From Candidatus Nanoarchaeia archaeon (GTDB lineage Archaea > Nanobdellota > Nanobdellia > Woesearchaeales > JACPBV01), in assembly GCA_028279655.1 (NCBI GenBank), contig JANQNH010000018.1, forward strand, positions 1 through 64,000: 64,000 nucleotides of DNA, given 5' to 3'. The translations under genes and the position numbers were made by a program. This document shows positions 18,512-25,911 of the stretch, one piece after another. The notes below the pieces were generated by a model. That model ran no database searches. It was not told the DNA's origin and was given only the letters and a program-made list of their open reading frames with translations. The stretch's first letter is position 1. Each line of letters opens with the position of its first letter.

Positions 18512-18629
18512 AGGCTTGATAAATAATATTTGGTTTATAAAGTTATCTTTAGGGATATGTTTTTATGGGTCTTAAATCAAAAGTTTTTTATATTATTGAA
18601 GTTGAAGAAGTATTAAAAGAGGTGTTAAT

Positions 18630-18920
18630 TTGGTACAATATCTGGAAGGTATACTGAAGATTGCGAATTTGATTCTTGCTGTTGTAGCAGGTTTTATAGG
18701 ACTTAGCCTGATAAGGATTTCCAGAAAGAAGAAAGAACTGAATGCGTGGGTGTTGCTGATAGTTGCACTTGTTTTCTTTGCCATCCAGGAGATCTTGGGT
18801 GCTTTGAGGGCCTTTAAGATATATGAGAGTGCTTACCTGACGCATATAGTCCCTACAATCATCCTTGTGTTTTTGATGGTAGCTCTAATAAAGCAGATAG
18901 GTATATCTAAAGGAAAGTAA
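18630..18920 (+). CDS. Small three-helix membrane protein, first gene of prepilin operon
   Basis: 96 residues starting at TTG, preceded by GAGGTG. Three transmembrane helices (about 8-28, 38-58, 70-90). Not recognised. It is one base from the next gene, which has the same size and topology, so the pair may be diverged duplicates. The third gene encodes a type IV prepilin-like protein, so these could be membrane partners of a pilus or sensor assembly; this is inference from context. Confidence 0.65.
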   Translation: MVQYLEGILKIANLILAVVAGFIGLSLIRISRKKKELNAWVLLIVALVFFAIQEILGALRAFKIYESAYLTHIVPTIILVFLMVALIKQIGISKGK

Positions 18921-18921
18921 A

Positions 18922-19221
18922 ATGGTAGAAACACTGGCTTATTGCATCGGAAGGGTAGCTCCTTTGTATAATCTTGTACTTGTGATTATAGTGATATTCC
19001 TATTTCTGAAGCTATTTAAGACAAAGACAAAGAAGAACCTTACTCCCTGGAAGTACCTGTTTGCAGCGGTACTGGTTTATGTGCTGGAGGAGGTTGTTAC
19101 TGTATTTGATATGGCTGGCCTAATCAATGCACCTAAGCTGATCTTTCCATTGTTTGAGATGGTAATAATCACCCTATTTATCTATGTTCTTTTGTCGCAG
19201 AAGGAGAATACCAAAAAATGA
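18922..19221 (+). CDS. Small three-helix membrane protein, second gene of prepilin operon
   Basis: 99 residues with three hydrophobic helices (about 15-32, 43-62, 73-92) separated by a basic KTKTKKN loop. Its layout parallels the preceding protein. Its 3' end overlaps the prepilin start by 4 bp (ATGA), indicating translational coupling. Confidence 0.7.
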   Translation: MVETLAYCIGRVAPLYNLVLVIIVIFLFLKLFKTKTKKNLTPWKYLFAAVLVYVLEEVVTVFDMAGLINAPKLIFPLFEMVIITLFIYVLLSQKENTKK

Positions 19222-19496
19222 ACAGAAGGGGATTGTCTCCATTGATCGCAACAGTTTTGTTAGTGGTATTTGCATTAGTTATAGGGACTATCACTATGAA
19301 CTGGGGCAAATCATATGTCGATAAGATAAAGGATGAGCCTTCGGTTGAAGAGGCGATAAGCACCATTGACAGCGCGGTCATAATCAGCATAAAAGACCTG
19401 AATACGCCTTTAAAGGAACTTCAATTGCAGCATATTACAGGCAAGATAACACAGCAGGAATATCTTGAGAAAGAAAAAGAGCTTGTTAGTGGTTGA
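19218..19496 (+). CDS. Archaeal type IV prepilin-like protein with SHOCT-like tail
   Basis: 92 residues. The N-terminus MNRRG-LSPLIATVLLVVFALVIGT is a class III signal: a basic leader, Gly at the cleavage point, then the hydrophobic assembly helix (about 6-24). The rest is short, without the usual globular beta domain. The last ~30 residues (LKELQLQHITGKITQQEY) resemble a SHOCT oligomerisation motif. It would be processed by prepilin peptidase and inserted in a pilus-like structure or remain in the membrane. Cotranscribed with two membrane proteins. Convergent overlap of 11 bp with the UPF0147 gene. Confidence 0.8.
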   Translation: MNRRGLSPLIATVLLVVFALVIGTITMNWGKSYVDKIKDEPSVEEAISTIDSAVIISIKDLNTPLKELQLQHITGKITQQEYLEKEKELVSG

Positions 19497-19740
19497 TCTT
19501 TTCTAATATAGATACTATATTCCAGATCTGAGTTCTGGTATAGGATTCAAGGTTAGGGTCGTTGGATATCTCGTCCAACTCGTCCAAGGCTTTGTTGGTC
19601 TTAATAGAATCTTCAGTGTCTTCCTTCAGTATGTTTATTATGTTCCTTATCTTTGTTTTTATGTTCTTTGGTATGTTCGGATCCTCTTCTAGCTCTTGAA
19701 GTTGTTCTATCGTCTCTGATGTTAAATCTTCAGAACTCAT
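19486..19740 (-). CDS. UPF0147 family protein
   Basis: 84 residues, acidic, all-helical, matching archaeal UPF0147: LEEDPNIPKNIKTKIRNI and a repeat-like DELDEISNDPNLESYTRTQIW. Function unknown, probably a small helical-repeat protein. Its usual archaeal neighbourhood of prefoldin and ribosomal genes is preserved; it follows prefoldin beta by 2 bp in the same operon. Confidence 0.88.
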   Translation of the reverse strand: MSSEDLTSETIEQLQELEEDPNIPKNIKTKIRNIINILKEDTEDSIKTNKALDELDEISNDPNLESYTRTQIWNIVSILEKINH

Positions 19741-19742
19741 TT

Positions 19743-20069
19743 TTACTCTTTAATCTTCTTAGAGACTTCTTCCTGGATCTTCTTAGCCTTCTCCCTGATG
19801 CTATTTTCCTGTTTTTCTATTGTCTTTATCCTGAGGTCTGCAGCTTCTTTTTTTGACTCCAGCTCTTTCTTCAGGTCCTCTTTCTTTGAGGATACCATTA
19901 TGTTGCCTACGATCTTATAGGCCTGCTTTGTCTTTTCCAGCTCTTTTAAGGCTGACTCTATCTCCATAGACTGTGACTGGAACTGCTGCTTTTGCATCGT
20001 GATATTCTGCAGGCTCTGCTCGAACAACTGCAGTTGTGCTATCTTTTGTTCTGTTTCTTTTTCAGCCAT
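19743..20069 (-). CDS. pfdB: Prefoldin subunit beta
   Basis: 108 residues, two long coiled-coil helices joined by a short beta hairpin (~40-70, containing YKIVGNIMVSS). This is the standard archaeal beta subunit that makes a hexamer with alpha subunits and delivers unfolded proteins to the thermosome. One base separates it from rpoP upstream; the order L37Ae-RpoP-prefoldin beta is a conserved archaeal cluster. Confidence 0.93.
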   Translation of the reverse strand: MAEKETEQKIAQLQLFEQSLQNITMQKQQFQSQSMEIESALKELEKTKQAYKIVGNIMVSSKKEDLKKELESKKEAADLRIKTIEKQENSIREKAKKIQEEVSKKIKE

Positions 20070-20070
20070 C

Positions 20071-20208
20071 TTATCTCGCCTTTACCGTTGTTGTTACGTT
20101 TCTAGGTTTGAACAGAATCTTACTCCCGCAATACGGGCATCTGACCTTCTTCCTTAGGTAATCCTGAGAAACCTTCTTGTTACAATCAAAGCATCTATAT
20201 TCGACCAT
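20071..20208 (-). CDS. rpoP: DNA-directed RNA polymerase subunit P (Rpb12/RPC10-like)
   Basis: A 45-residue gene starting MVEYRCFDCNKKVSQDYL and ending in TVKAR. The zinc ribbon CxxC (residues 6 and 9) pairs with CPYC (24-27), followed by KILFKPRN, typical of archaeal RpoP. It bridges Rpo3 and Rpo10 in the polymerase. It begins one base after the L37Ae stop codon and ends one base before the prefoldin beta start. Confidence 0.95.
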   Translation of the reverse strand: MVEYRCFDCNKKVSQDYLRKKVRCPYCGSKILFKPRNVTTTVKAR

Positions 20209-20209
20209 T

Positions 20210-20485
20210 TTAAACTACCTCTTCTTTTTTTGATTCTTCGATATCCTTTGAATCTTCAGAAGTCACTCTTTTTGACACAGAATAGGCTTTACCTGTAAAT
20301 TTTGTGTTGCACTTTCTGCATTCCCAAATCCCAACAGCTATCCTTTTTACCCTGTCAGCAGAACAATATGGGCATTTCTGTTTCTTTCTCTGTTCTTTTT
20401 CTATCTTTCCGAATCTCTCTTTAAGTCTCCTACCGTATCTTGCTCCAAATCTCTTAGTTGACTTGTATTTTCCTTTTTCTGCCAT
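20210..20485 (-). CDS. rpl37ae: 50S ribosomal protein L37Ae
   Basis: 91 residues. A basic N-terminus STKRFGARYGRRLKERF is followed by a zinc finger CPYC (~38-41) and CRKC (~56-59), and WECRKCNTKFTGKAY is characteristic. The C-terminus is extended by an acidic, Lys-rich tail. First gene of the rpl37ae-rpoP-pfdB-UPF0147 operon; tRNA-Pro lies just upstream. Confidence 0.95.
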   Translation of the reverse strand: MAEKGKYKSTKRFGARYGRRLKERFGKIEKEQRKKQKCPYCSADRVKRIAVGIWECRKCNTKFTGKAYSVSKRVTSEDSKDIEESKKEEVV

Positions 20486-20537
20486 TTTTTATACCTTTAA
20501 ATTTGTTTTTTGCCTTTTTACTCCCTGGATCATAAAG

Positions 20538-20647
20538 TGGGGCTACCCGGATTTGAACCGGGGTCGTCTGGCCCCAAACCAGAAAGGATGAGTTTGCTCC
20601 TAATAAACTTTTTAGAAGGTTATTAGTCCAAGCTACCCCATAGCCCC
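20538..20647 (-). tRNA. tRNA-Pro (TGG) with a predicted 34-nt D-loop intron
   Basis: Acceptor GGGGCTA/TAGCCCC, discriminator A (20538), T-arm CCCGG-TTCAAAT-CCGGG and anticodon arm TCTGG-TTTGGGG-CCAGA, giving anticodon TGG. The D-loop carries ~34 extra nt. A bulge-helix-bulge fits: GCTT (exon) pairs with GAGC (intron), flanked by 3-nt bulges GG^A and AA^A, with a 7-bp intron stem CTAATAA/TTATTAG. Predicted 5' exon 20647-20628, intron 20627-20594, 3' exon 20593-20538; mature 76 nt. The D-stem does not directly abut the central helix, so it is a relaxed motif. CCA not encoded. The 5' exon overlaps the end of a LAGLIDADG gene. Confidence 0.9.
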
Positions 20648-21474
20648 GTGTTAATATGCCTTATTTTATCTATATGTTTCATATTGGAAAACCCAGCTCT
20701 TTTTAAATACTTTTCTATTTCGCTCCTCTTATACAAGCAAATGCTTGTTTTACCTGACTTAGCGAATTTTAACCCAAGGATATCTGCCATATGCTTAAAA
20801 CCTTCTAATATTCCTAATGAGGTATTTGTGAACTTAATGTACGTCTTTTTGTCTCTTTTATCCCAATAAACGCAGCCATCAGTATCCATTAACCCTTTCA
20901 TACACCTTGAAGTAAATTCATTATCCTTTAATATCCATTTTGGAACTTTTACGTTATTTTTTAATTTGTTTCCTCTTTTTAAACCATATTTAAGTAAGAT
21001 ATTAGTTAAGTTCTTACTGTCTTTATGTAATCTTGATTCATTAGAGTTCTTGCTTTCATGCTCGTTTAATCTAATCTTGAAAAGGTTATAGAATAACTCT
21101 TTGAGGTATTCTCTATAATCTCTTTCTCTTTTATCAATCATTATCCGGATGGAATTTTTATAGATGTTCCCATCACCCAACATGATTCCAATAAACTCAG
21201 CGAAATCTCCATTTATTCCATTAAATTTAACTTCAGCTGGTTTTATAGAATCTCCAAAGTTCTTCTCCTTATGGAATTTAATTTCCGATAAGTTCAATGT
21301 TTTAATATCAATTTTTAGTATATTGCATATTTCATTAAGTAAATCTTTACTTATTGAGATATTGTTATAAAGGACATTCTTTATAGGCCACTTTAGATTT
21401 TTGTCGCTTTCTATCAATGTTTTCTTATTATCTTTTACAATTGTTCTTAAATTCTTATTTATTTTATACCTCAT
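20623..21474 (-). CDS. LAGLIDADG homing endonuclease overlapping tRNA-Pro
   Basis: 283 residues with two LAGLIDADG-type motifs: AEFIGIMLGDG (92-102) and RCMKGLMDTDG (190-200), each ending in the catalytic acid. An N-terminal ~80-residue segment may be a DNA-recognition or helix-turn-helix extension. The last eight sense codons are the 5' exon of tRNA-Pro, and the TAA stop lies in the predicted tRNA intron. The gene is Lys/Asn-rich and AT-rich compared with neighbours, as expected of a mobile gene. It probably cleaves the intronless tRNA-Pro allele. No displaced second 5' exon is seen upstream (21475-21650). Confidence 0.88.
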   Translation of the reverse strand: MRYKINKNLRTIVKDNKKTLIESDKNLKWPIKNVLYNNISISKDLLNEICNILKIDIKTLNLSEIKFHKEKNFGDSIKPAEVKFNGINGDFAEFIGIMLGDGNIYKNSIRIMIDKRERDYREYLKELFYNLFKIRLNEHESKNSNESRLHKDSKNLTNILLKYGLKRGNKLKNNVKVPKWILKDNEFTSRCMKGLMDTDGCVYWDKRDKKTYIKFTNTSLGILEGFKHMADILGLKFAKSGKTSICLYKRSEIEKYLKRAGFSNMKHIDKIRHINTGLWGSLD

Positions 21475-21617
21475 TTAAGTCACCAACTTATCATTGGTCA
21501 AAACTTCGTAAATGATTTCTTTGAAATTATAATTTGGAATGTTGAGATTTCTTTTGAGTGATTTAGGGGGTATGTAAAATAGAATTTAAATGTTTGTATT
21601 TATGATTATATCCAAAA

Positions 21618-21627
21618 TTTTATAAAG
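21618..21627 (+). promoter_or_regulatory. TATA box of the aRF1 gene
   Basis: TTTTATAAAG is centred about 30 nt before the ATG at 21652, consistent with a leaderless mRNA. Confidence 0.5.
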
Positions 21628-21651
21628 AAACTTGCTCCTCTGGTATGTTAT

Positions 21652-22749
21652 ATGGCTTTAACTGAAAAACAGAAACATGAATTGAAGAAGTTTATCAAGG
21701 ATCTAAGTACTCATAGGGGTAGACATACAGAGCTTGTATCTGTCTATATACCTCAGGGTTATGATATGAACAAGATCATACAGCATCTATCTCAGGAAAG
21801 CGGGACTGCAACCAATATTAAGGATGCTACAACAAGGAAGAACGTGATCGATGCCCTGGAGAAGATGATACAGCACCTTAGGTTGTTTAAAAGAACACCC
21901 GATCATGGGTTGGCTGCATTCTCTGGTAATGTTGCTGCACAGCAGGGTAAGCAGGATTTTGAGGTATGGAGCATAGAACCACCTGTTCCTTTGAAGACTA
22001 GGATCTACAAGTGTGATAAGACCTTTATTCTTGACATATTAGAGGATATGATGGAGACCAAGGAGGTCTTTGGGCTGGTGGTCTTGGATCGAAGGGATGC
22101 TGATATAGCTTATCTGAAGGGAAAGACCATAATACCTCTTAGGAAGACACATTCTGAGGTGCCAGGAAAGATAAAAGCCGGAGGGCAGTCTGCTAAACGT
22201 TATGCTAAGAATACAGAGCTTGCTGCAAAAGCCCATTATAAGAAAGTAGCTGAATATGTTAAAGACCAGTTCTTTGAGAATAAGAACCTAAAGGGAATCA
22301 TAGTTGGCGGTCCAGGTCCTACAAAGTACCAGTTTGTTGATGGGGGCTTTATCACAACCGAGCTTAGGAATAAGATAATAGCAATAAAGGACCTTAGCTA
22401 TACTGGAGAGTTTGGTCTTCAGGAATTAGTGGATAAGTCTGATGATGTTTTGGCAAAAGAAAGTATAATGGATGAGAAGAAGATCATGGGTAAATTTTTT
22501 GATCTGTTGTCTAAGAAGCCAGGGATGGTAAGTTACAGTGAAAAAGAGGTTATGACTAATCTTAAGAACGGTGTTGTTGATGTCTTATTGTTATCTGAGG
22601 AATTGGAGGATAAGAAGATTGAGGAGTTTGAGGAGGAGGCTAAGGCCATGGGTTCTGAGGTAAAGATAGTTTCTACAGAGACCAGAGAGGGAGTCCAGCT
22701 TAGGGATATAGGGAAGGTTGCTGCAATACTTCGGTATGAGGTACAATAA
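21652..22749 (+). CDS. prf1: Peptide chain release factor aRF1, shortened, with NIKD motif
   Basis: 365 residues. It reads stop codons and triggers peptide release on the ribosome. The catalytic GGQ is at 177-179 (KAGGQSAKRY) and YxCxxxF at 119-125 (YKCDKTF). The codon-recognition motif reads TATNIKD (52-58) in place of TASNIKS. Archaeal aRF1 is normally ~410-425 residues; the missing ~50 lie in domain 3, where the zinc-binding minidomain (paired CxxC) is absent. Window genes end in TAA, TAG and TGA alike, so no reassignment is apparent. Pelota is excluded because Pelota lacks GGQ. Confidence 0.93.
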   Translation: MALTEKQKHELKKFIKDLSTHRGRHTELVSVYIPQGYDMNKIIQHLSQESGTATNIKDATTRKNVIDALEKMIQHLRLFKRTPDHGLAAFSGNVAAQQGKQDFEVWSIEPPVPLKTRIYKCDKTFILDILEDMMETKEVFGLVVLDRRDADIAYLKGKTIIPLRKTHSEVPGKIKAGGQSAKRYAKNTELAAKAHYKKVAEYVKDQFFENKNLKGIIVGGPGPTKYQFVDGGFITTELRNKIIAIKDLSYTGEFGLQELVDKSDDVLAKESIMDEKKIMGKFFDLLSKKPGMVSYSEKEVMTNLKNGVVDVLLLSEELEDKKIEEFEEEAKAMGSEVKIVSTETREGVQLRDIGKVAAILRYEVQ

Positions 22750-22781
22750 ACCTTATTAAGTAGTTAGGAATTACTTTTTCT

Positions 22782-23456
22782 ATGCTTAAAGATGCTATCG
22801 ATGATCTGTATAAGGAATTTCCGTATACCTATTCTCTAAAGTATTCAGGTAAGTTCAAGCCTTTTAGGGCGAATGTTAAGCTAATGGGAGATCATATTGA
22901 GTTTGGGCTTTCCAGAAGATGGAAGAGGATCAGCAAGGACATCCAGATCGGACTTATCCAGGAGTTGTTGCTGAAGATAATGAAGAAAAGGTTGAAGCCA
23001 TTGAAGACAGAGACGTATCATATCGAGCTTTATAACTTCTTTATGAAGAAGATACACATAGCTGTTCCTAAGGATTCTATAGACCCTGTGCTGGAGGAGA
23101 GCTTTGACAGGGTCAATGCAGAGTATTTTTATGGATTACTCGATAAGACCAACTTAAAGTGGGGCAATGGGTCTTTGTCTAAGCTTGGATCCTATGAATA
23201 TGGGACGGATACGATAACCATAAGCAGAGTTTTGGATGATGTTCCTTTGGAGATACTGGACTATATCATGTACCATGAGATGCTGCATAAGAAGCATAAG
23301 TTCACTAAAAGAGGGAGCAGGAGCTACCATCATACGTCTGCCTTTAAGAAGGATGAAAGAGGGTTTAGGGATAGCGAGCTTATCGAGAAGAGGCTTAGGA
23401 GATTATTAATTAAAAAGAGGCTTTCTTTTAGGAATTTGGCTAGAGAATTGTTTTAG
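22782..23456 (+). CDS. SprT/YgjP-like zinc metallopeptidase
   Basis: 224 residues. A single HExxH motif, YHEMLHKKHKF (~166-176), lies in the helix after an I-LDYIMY segment, with a downstream HH (SYHHTSAF) and a Glu/Asp region giving the third ligand. The preceding strand (KLGSYEYGTDTITISRVLDDVP) is typical of SprT/YgjP-like or DUF45-like peptidases. No signal peptide or membrane helix, so cytosolic; DNA-protein crosslink repair is one known SprT role, but this branch is uncharacterised. It starts 32 bp after aRF1. Confidence 0.75.
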   Translation: MLKDAIDDLYKEFPYTYSLKYSGKFKPFRANVKLMGDHIEFGLSRRWKRISKDIQIGLIQELLLKIMKKRLKPLKTETYHIELYNFFMKKIHIAVPKDSIDPVLEESFDRVNAEYFYGLLDKTNLKWGNGSLSKLGSYEYGTDTITISRVLDDVPLEILDYIMYHEMLHKKHKFTKRGSRSYHHTSAFKKDERGFRDSELIEKRLRRLLIKKRLSFRNLARELF

Positions 23457-24294
23457 GGTTGGATTTTCTTTTAAGCAACGGATAGAATACAATATTTAGG
23501 AATATTCCAATAAAAATTATATTTGTGAATATTAGGCTTTGGTTTGTGAAATAACTGATTAGGTTGATGCTTAGGAATGACGTAATTATTATCATAAGTT
23601 GATGCATTATATATCCGTTTTTGTAGAATGGGAGCATAACACAAAGTGCGACAAGGGGTATTGTTATTAAGATATTGAAATATCTGATTAGGATTAAAAT
23701 ACTGGATAAAACTAAGATTTCTATTAATATGATGCCTAGATTTAATCCATAGTTTACAATGAATGTGTTTTTGCCTGCCTCTTTGTTGTGTTTTCTGTCC
23801 CTTATGTCTCCTATTAATGCTCTTGATGTGTAGATCAAGAAGATTATTATGCTTAAGATAACTTGTGTGGTGTTAATTGTGTTTGTGTAGAGCATTAAAG
23901 CATAGAGGAAGTATGTGATTTGAATTAACCCTCTTATAATTGAACTAAGATTACCTAGAATCTGGTTTTTGTTCTTGAATAGATAGATTATTACCAATAA
24001 TGTAGATATGATTATGAATGTTATGGATAATCTATTGGTATAATATCCAATTATTAATGCAGGCAATATTGAGATAAGTGCTATTGTTGTGCTTGATTTT
24101 GCCCTGTAGGAATAGTTATGCCTTAGCTCAAGCACAAGGTTGAAGAAAAACCATAATGACATTAATCCTATAAACATGGATATGTCTTTTTGGGTGAAAA
24201 TTAATTGACCTGTTAAGCTAAATTTTGCAACTAAACCTATCAAAAGGAGGTCTATCCAGCTGTAAGGCCTTAGATTGTATATTGTTTTTTTCAT
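23440..24294 (-). CDS. UbiA-like prenyltransferase family membrane protein
   Basis: 284 residues with about eight transmembrane helices. The second UbiA aspartate motif is recognisable in GDIRDRKHNKEAGKNTFIVNY (~163-183). The first motif (NDxxDxxxD) is degraded to ELRHNYSYRAKS (~56-67), so prenyl diphosphate binding may be lost or altered. UbiA proteins attach prenyl chains to acceptors, such as archaeal ether lipids or quinones. It overlaps the upstream gene by 4 bp and converges on the metallopeptidase gene (17 bp overlap). Confidence 0.6.
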   Translation of the reverse strand: MKKTIYNLRPYSWIDLLLIGLVAKFSLTGQLIFTQKDISMFIGLMSLWFFFNLVLELRHNYSYRAKSSTTIALISILPALIIGYYTNRLSITFIIISTLLVIIYLFKNKNQILGNLSSIIRGLIQITYFLYALMLYTNTINTTQVILSIIIFLIYTSRALIGDIRDRKHNKEAGKNTFIVNYGLNLGIILIEILVLSSILILIRYFNILITIPLVALCVMLPFYKNGYIMHQLMIIITSFLSINLISYFTNQSLIFTNIIFIGIFLNIVFYPLLKRKSNPKTIL

Positions 24295-24770
24295 TTGTAG
24301 TGTTTTTTATAGATTTTTATGATCTCTTCGTTTAATTGCGAGATATCTTCTATGTATATTATCTTTTTTTGTTTTAGTATAGGGTCTTTTTTTAATATAA
24401 GCCATGTTTTTGAGCTATTTGTTATTACATAATCCAATCCGCCTTTTACCATCCAGTCTCTGAGCCATTTTAATTGGCCCTCTATGAAGATGATCATGGG
24501 TTTTTTTGAGTTAGAATACCATCCAACTTCCCAGGCACAATCCTTTCCGTACTCTGGAAGGAGCAATCCTATGTGTGATTCTCTCATAGCTGCTATATCT
24601 TCATCATAAACCTCTTTAGGGAATTCCTCATGAGGCATATTCCAGGGATTATGTTTCTGTGGCATGAACACGCTGATTGGAGAGGTTAAGCTATTGCAAA
24701 CTTTGTCATTCCATTCGTGCGCATCCTTTGAGATCCTTGCACTTAGGTATACTTTTATTTTTGTTATCAT
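24291..24770 (-). CDS. Nucleoside 2-deoxyribosyltransferase-like protein
   Basis: 159 residues. The opening YLSARISKDAHEWN, central DIAAMRESHIGLLLPEYGKDCAWEVGWY (~78-105) and FMPQ segment match COG3613-type nucleoside 2-deoxyribosyltransferases or the related CMP-hydrolase (DNPH1-like) group; the Glu in WEVGW is the usual nucleophile. The enzyme would act on nucleosides or nucleotides in the cytosol. Translationally coupled to the UbiA-like gene downstream (4-bp overlap). It is divergent from the tandem Lrp gene. Confidence 0.75.
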   Translation of the reverse strand: MITKIKVYLSARISKDAHEWNDKVCNSLTSPISVFMPQKHNPWNMPHEEFPKEVYDEDIAAMRESHIGLLLPEYGKDCAWEVGWYSNSKKPMIIFIEGQLKWLRDWMVKGGLDYVITNSSKTWLILKKDPILKQKKIIYIEDISQLNEEIIKIYKKHYK

Positions 24771-24774
24771 TAGG

Positions 24775-24823
24775 TAGTAATACTAATTATTAATATATTA
24801 ATATTATCATTAAAATATTACTA
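24775..24823. promoter_or_regulatory. Nested palindromes in a divergent promoter region
   Basis: TAGTAATA (24775-24782) and TATTACTA (24816-24823) form an exact inverted repeat around a perfect 14-bp palindrome ATTAATATATTAAT (24789-24802). It lies between the deoxyribosyltransferase-like gene and the tandem-Lrp gene and may be the Lrp protein's own operator. The region is extremely AT-rich, so some symmetry may be chance. Confidence 0.45.
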
Positions 24824-24830
24824 AAATAGA

Positions 24831-24843
24831 AAATTTTATATAC
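24831..24843 (+). promoter_or_regulatory. TATA box, leaderless promoter of tandem-Lrp gene
   Basis: AAATTTTATATAC is centred about 27 nt before the ATG at 24865. Confidence 0.55.
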
Positions 24844-24864
24844 TATTTTTACTTTTTTATTAAA

Positions 24865-25836
24865 ATGGAGTTGGATTTACTGGATAAGAAGATAATGTAT
24901 GAGCTGGATATTAATGCTAGAGCATCAGTCACATCTATAGGGAAGAAGATAAGGGCCTCTAAGGAAACAGTGAATTTCAGGATAAAGAGGCTTTTGAAAG
25001 AGGGTTATATAAAAGGGTTTTATACTGTTTTTAACTCTTCAAAGTTAGGGTATTATTACTATAAGACATTCCTAAAGTTTCATAGGACCACTCCTGAGAT
25101 TGAAAGGGAGATAGTGGAGTATATAAGGCAGCATAAGAACTGTGCTTATTTGGGGAGCTGTGAAGGGCCTTATGATGTTATCTTCCTGATCATGGTTGAG
25201 AATGCAAGACAATTTAAGGAATTTTTGACGAAATTTAAGGAGAGGTTTATGGATTATATCCTGGAGAAGGAAATCCATACTGTACTTTCAACACATAGAC
25301 TTAATGAGAAGTTTCTTTTTTCTGGTAAGACAAGCAAACATTCCTTTTATCAGGATGAGATATCCAAATACCCTATCGATAAGCTGGATATGAGGATCAT
25401 GCAGGTTATTTCAACTGAAGCAAGGATAAGTTTGATTGATCTTGGGAAAAAAGTGGATGCTGATCCTAAGGTGGTTAAGTATAGGATAAAGAAACTAGAG
25501 AAAGAAGGGATAATAATCTCCTATACCTCTTCTCCTAATTTTGACAAATTAGGATTGCAGTTTATACAGATTAACTTTAGCCTTAAGGACCTTAAAACGA
25601 TCCCTGCTATCATTGATTATTTTGATATGACTAATAAATGTTTATTTGCTTTAGAGCTTTTGGGAAAATATGATCTCACGATTGAGATTCATGTGGAGAA
25701 TGACAGGGTTTTAAGGCAGATTATGGAGGACTTTAAGGATAAGTTTGTGGACCAATATATCAACTATGATGTTTTTAATGTGTATAAAGAACATTTGATG
25801 GTGTGGTCTCCTTTTGGGGTTGAGGTTGAAGATTAA
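24865..25836 (+). CDS. Tandem-duplicated Lrp/AsnC regulator (HTH-RAM-HTH-RAM)
   Basis: 323 residues, twice the normal Lrp length. Unit 1: winged HTH (~5-50, RASVTSIGKKIRASKETVNFRI) and RAM (~65-145, GSCEGPYDVIFLIMV). Unit 2: HTH (~170-215, ARISLIDLGKKVDADPKVVKYRI) and RAM (~225-310, LLGKYDLTIEIHV). A single chain would form a pseudo-dimer and can hold two different DNA and ligand specificities. It is leaderless from a TATA box and faces a palindrome-rich region. The downstream gene is PEP synthase, with a separate promoter, and may be a target. Confidence 0.9.
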   Translation: MELDLLDKKIMYELDINARASVTSIGKKIRASKETVNFRIKRLLKEGYIKGFYTVFNSSKLGYYYYKTFLKFHRTTPEIEREIVEYIRQHKNCAYLGSCEGPYDVIFLIMVENARQFKEFLTKFKERFMDYILEKEIHTVLSTHRLNEKFLFSGKTSKHSFYQDEISKYPIDKLDMRIMQVISTEARISLIDLGKKVDADPKVVKYRIKKLEKEGIIISYTSSPNFDKLGLQFIQINFSLKDLKTIPAIIDYFDMTNKCLFALELLGKYDLTIEIHVENDRVLRQIMEDFKDKFVDQYINYDVFNVYKEHLMVWSPFGVEVED

Positions 25837-25911
25837 AGGTCAGATTGTGAATAAAAACACAATCTTTATATACCATCTGACTTAATAAAGAACTAAAAAA
25901 GAGGTGTTATT

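Noticed and set aside
21652-22749. Stop-codon reassignment
   Set aside because: Well-conserved proteins in the window end at the expected place with TAA, TAG and TGA, with no in-frame stops inside domains.
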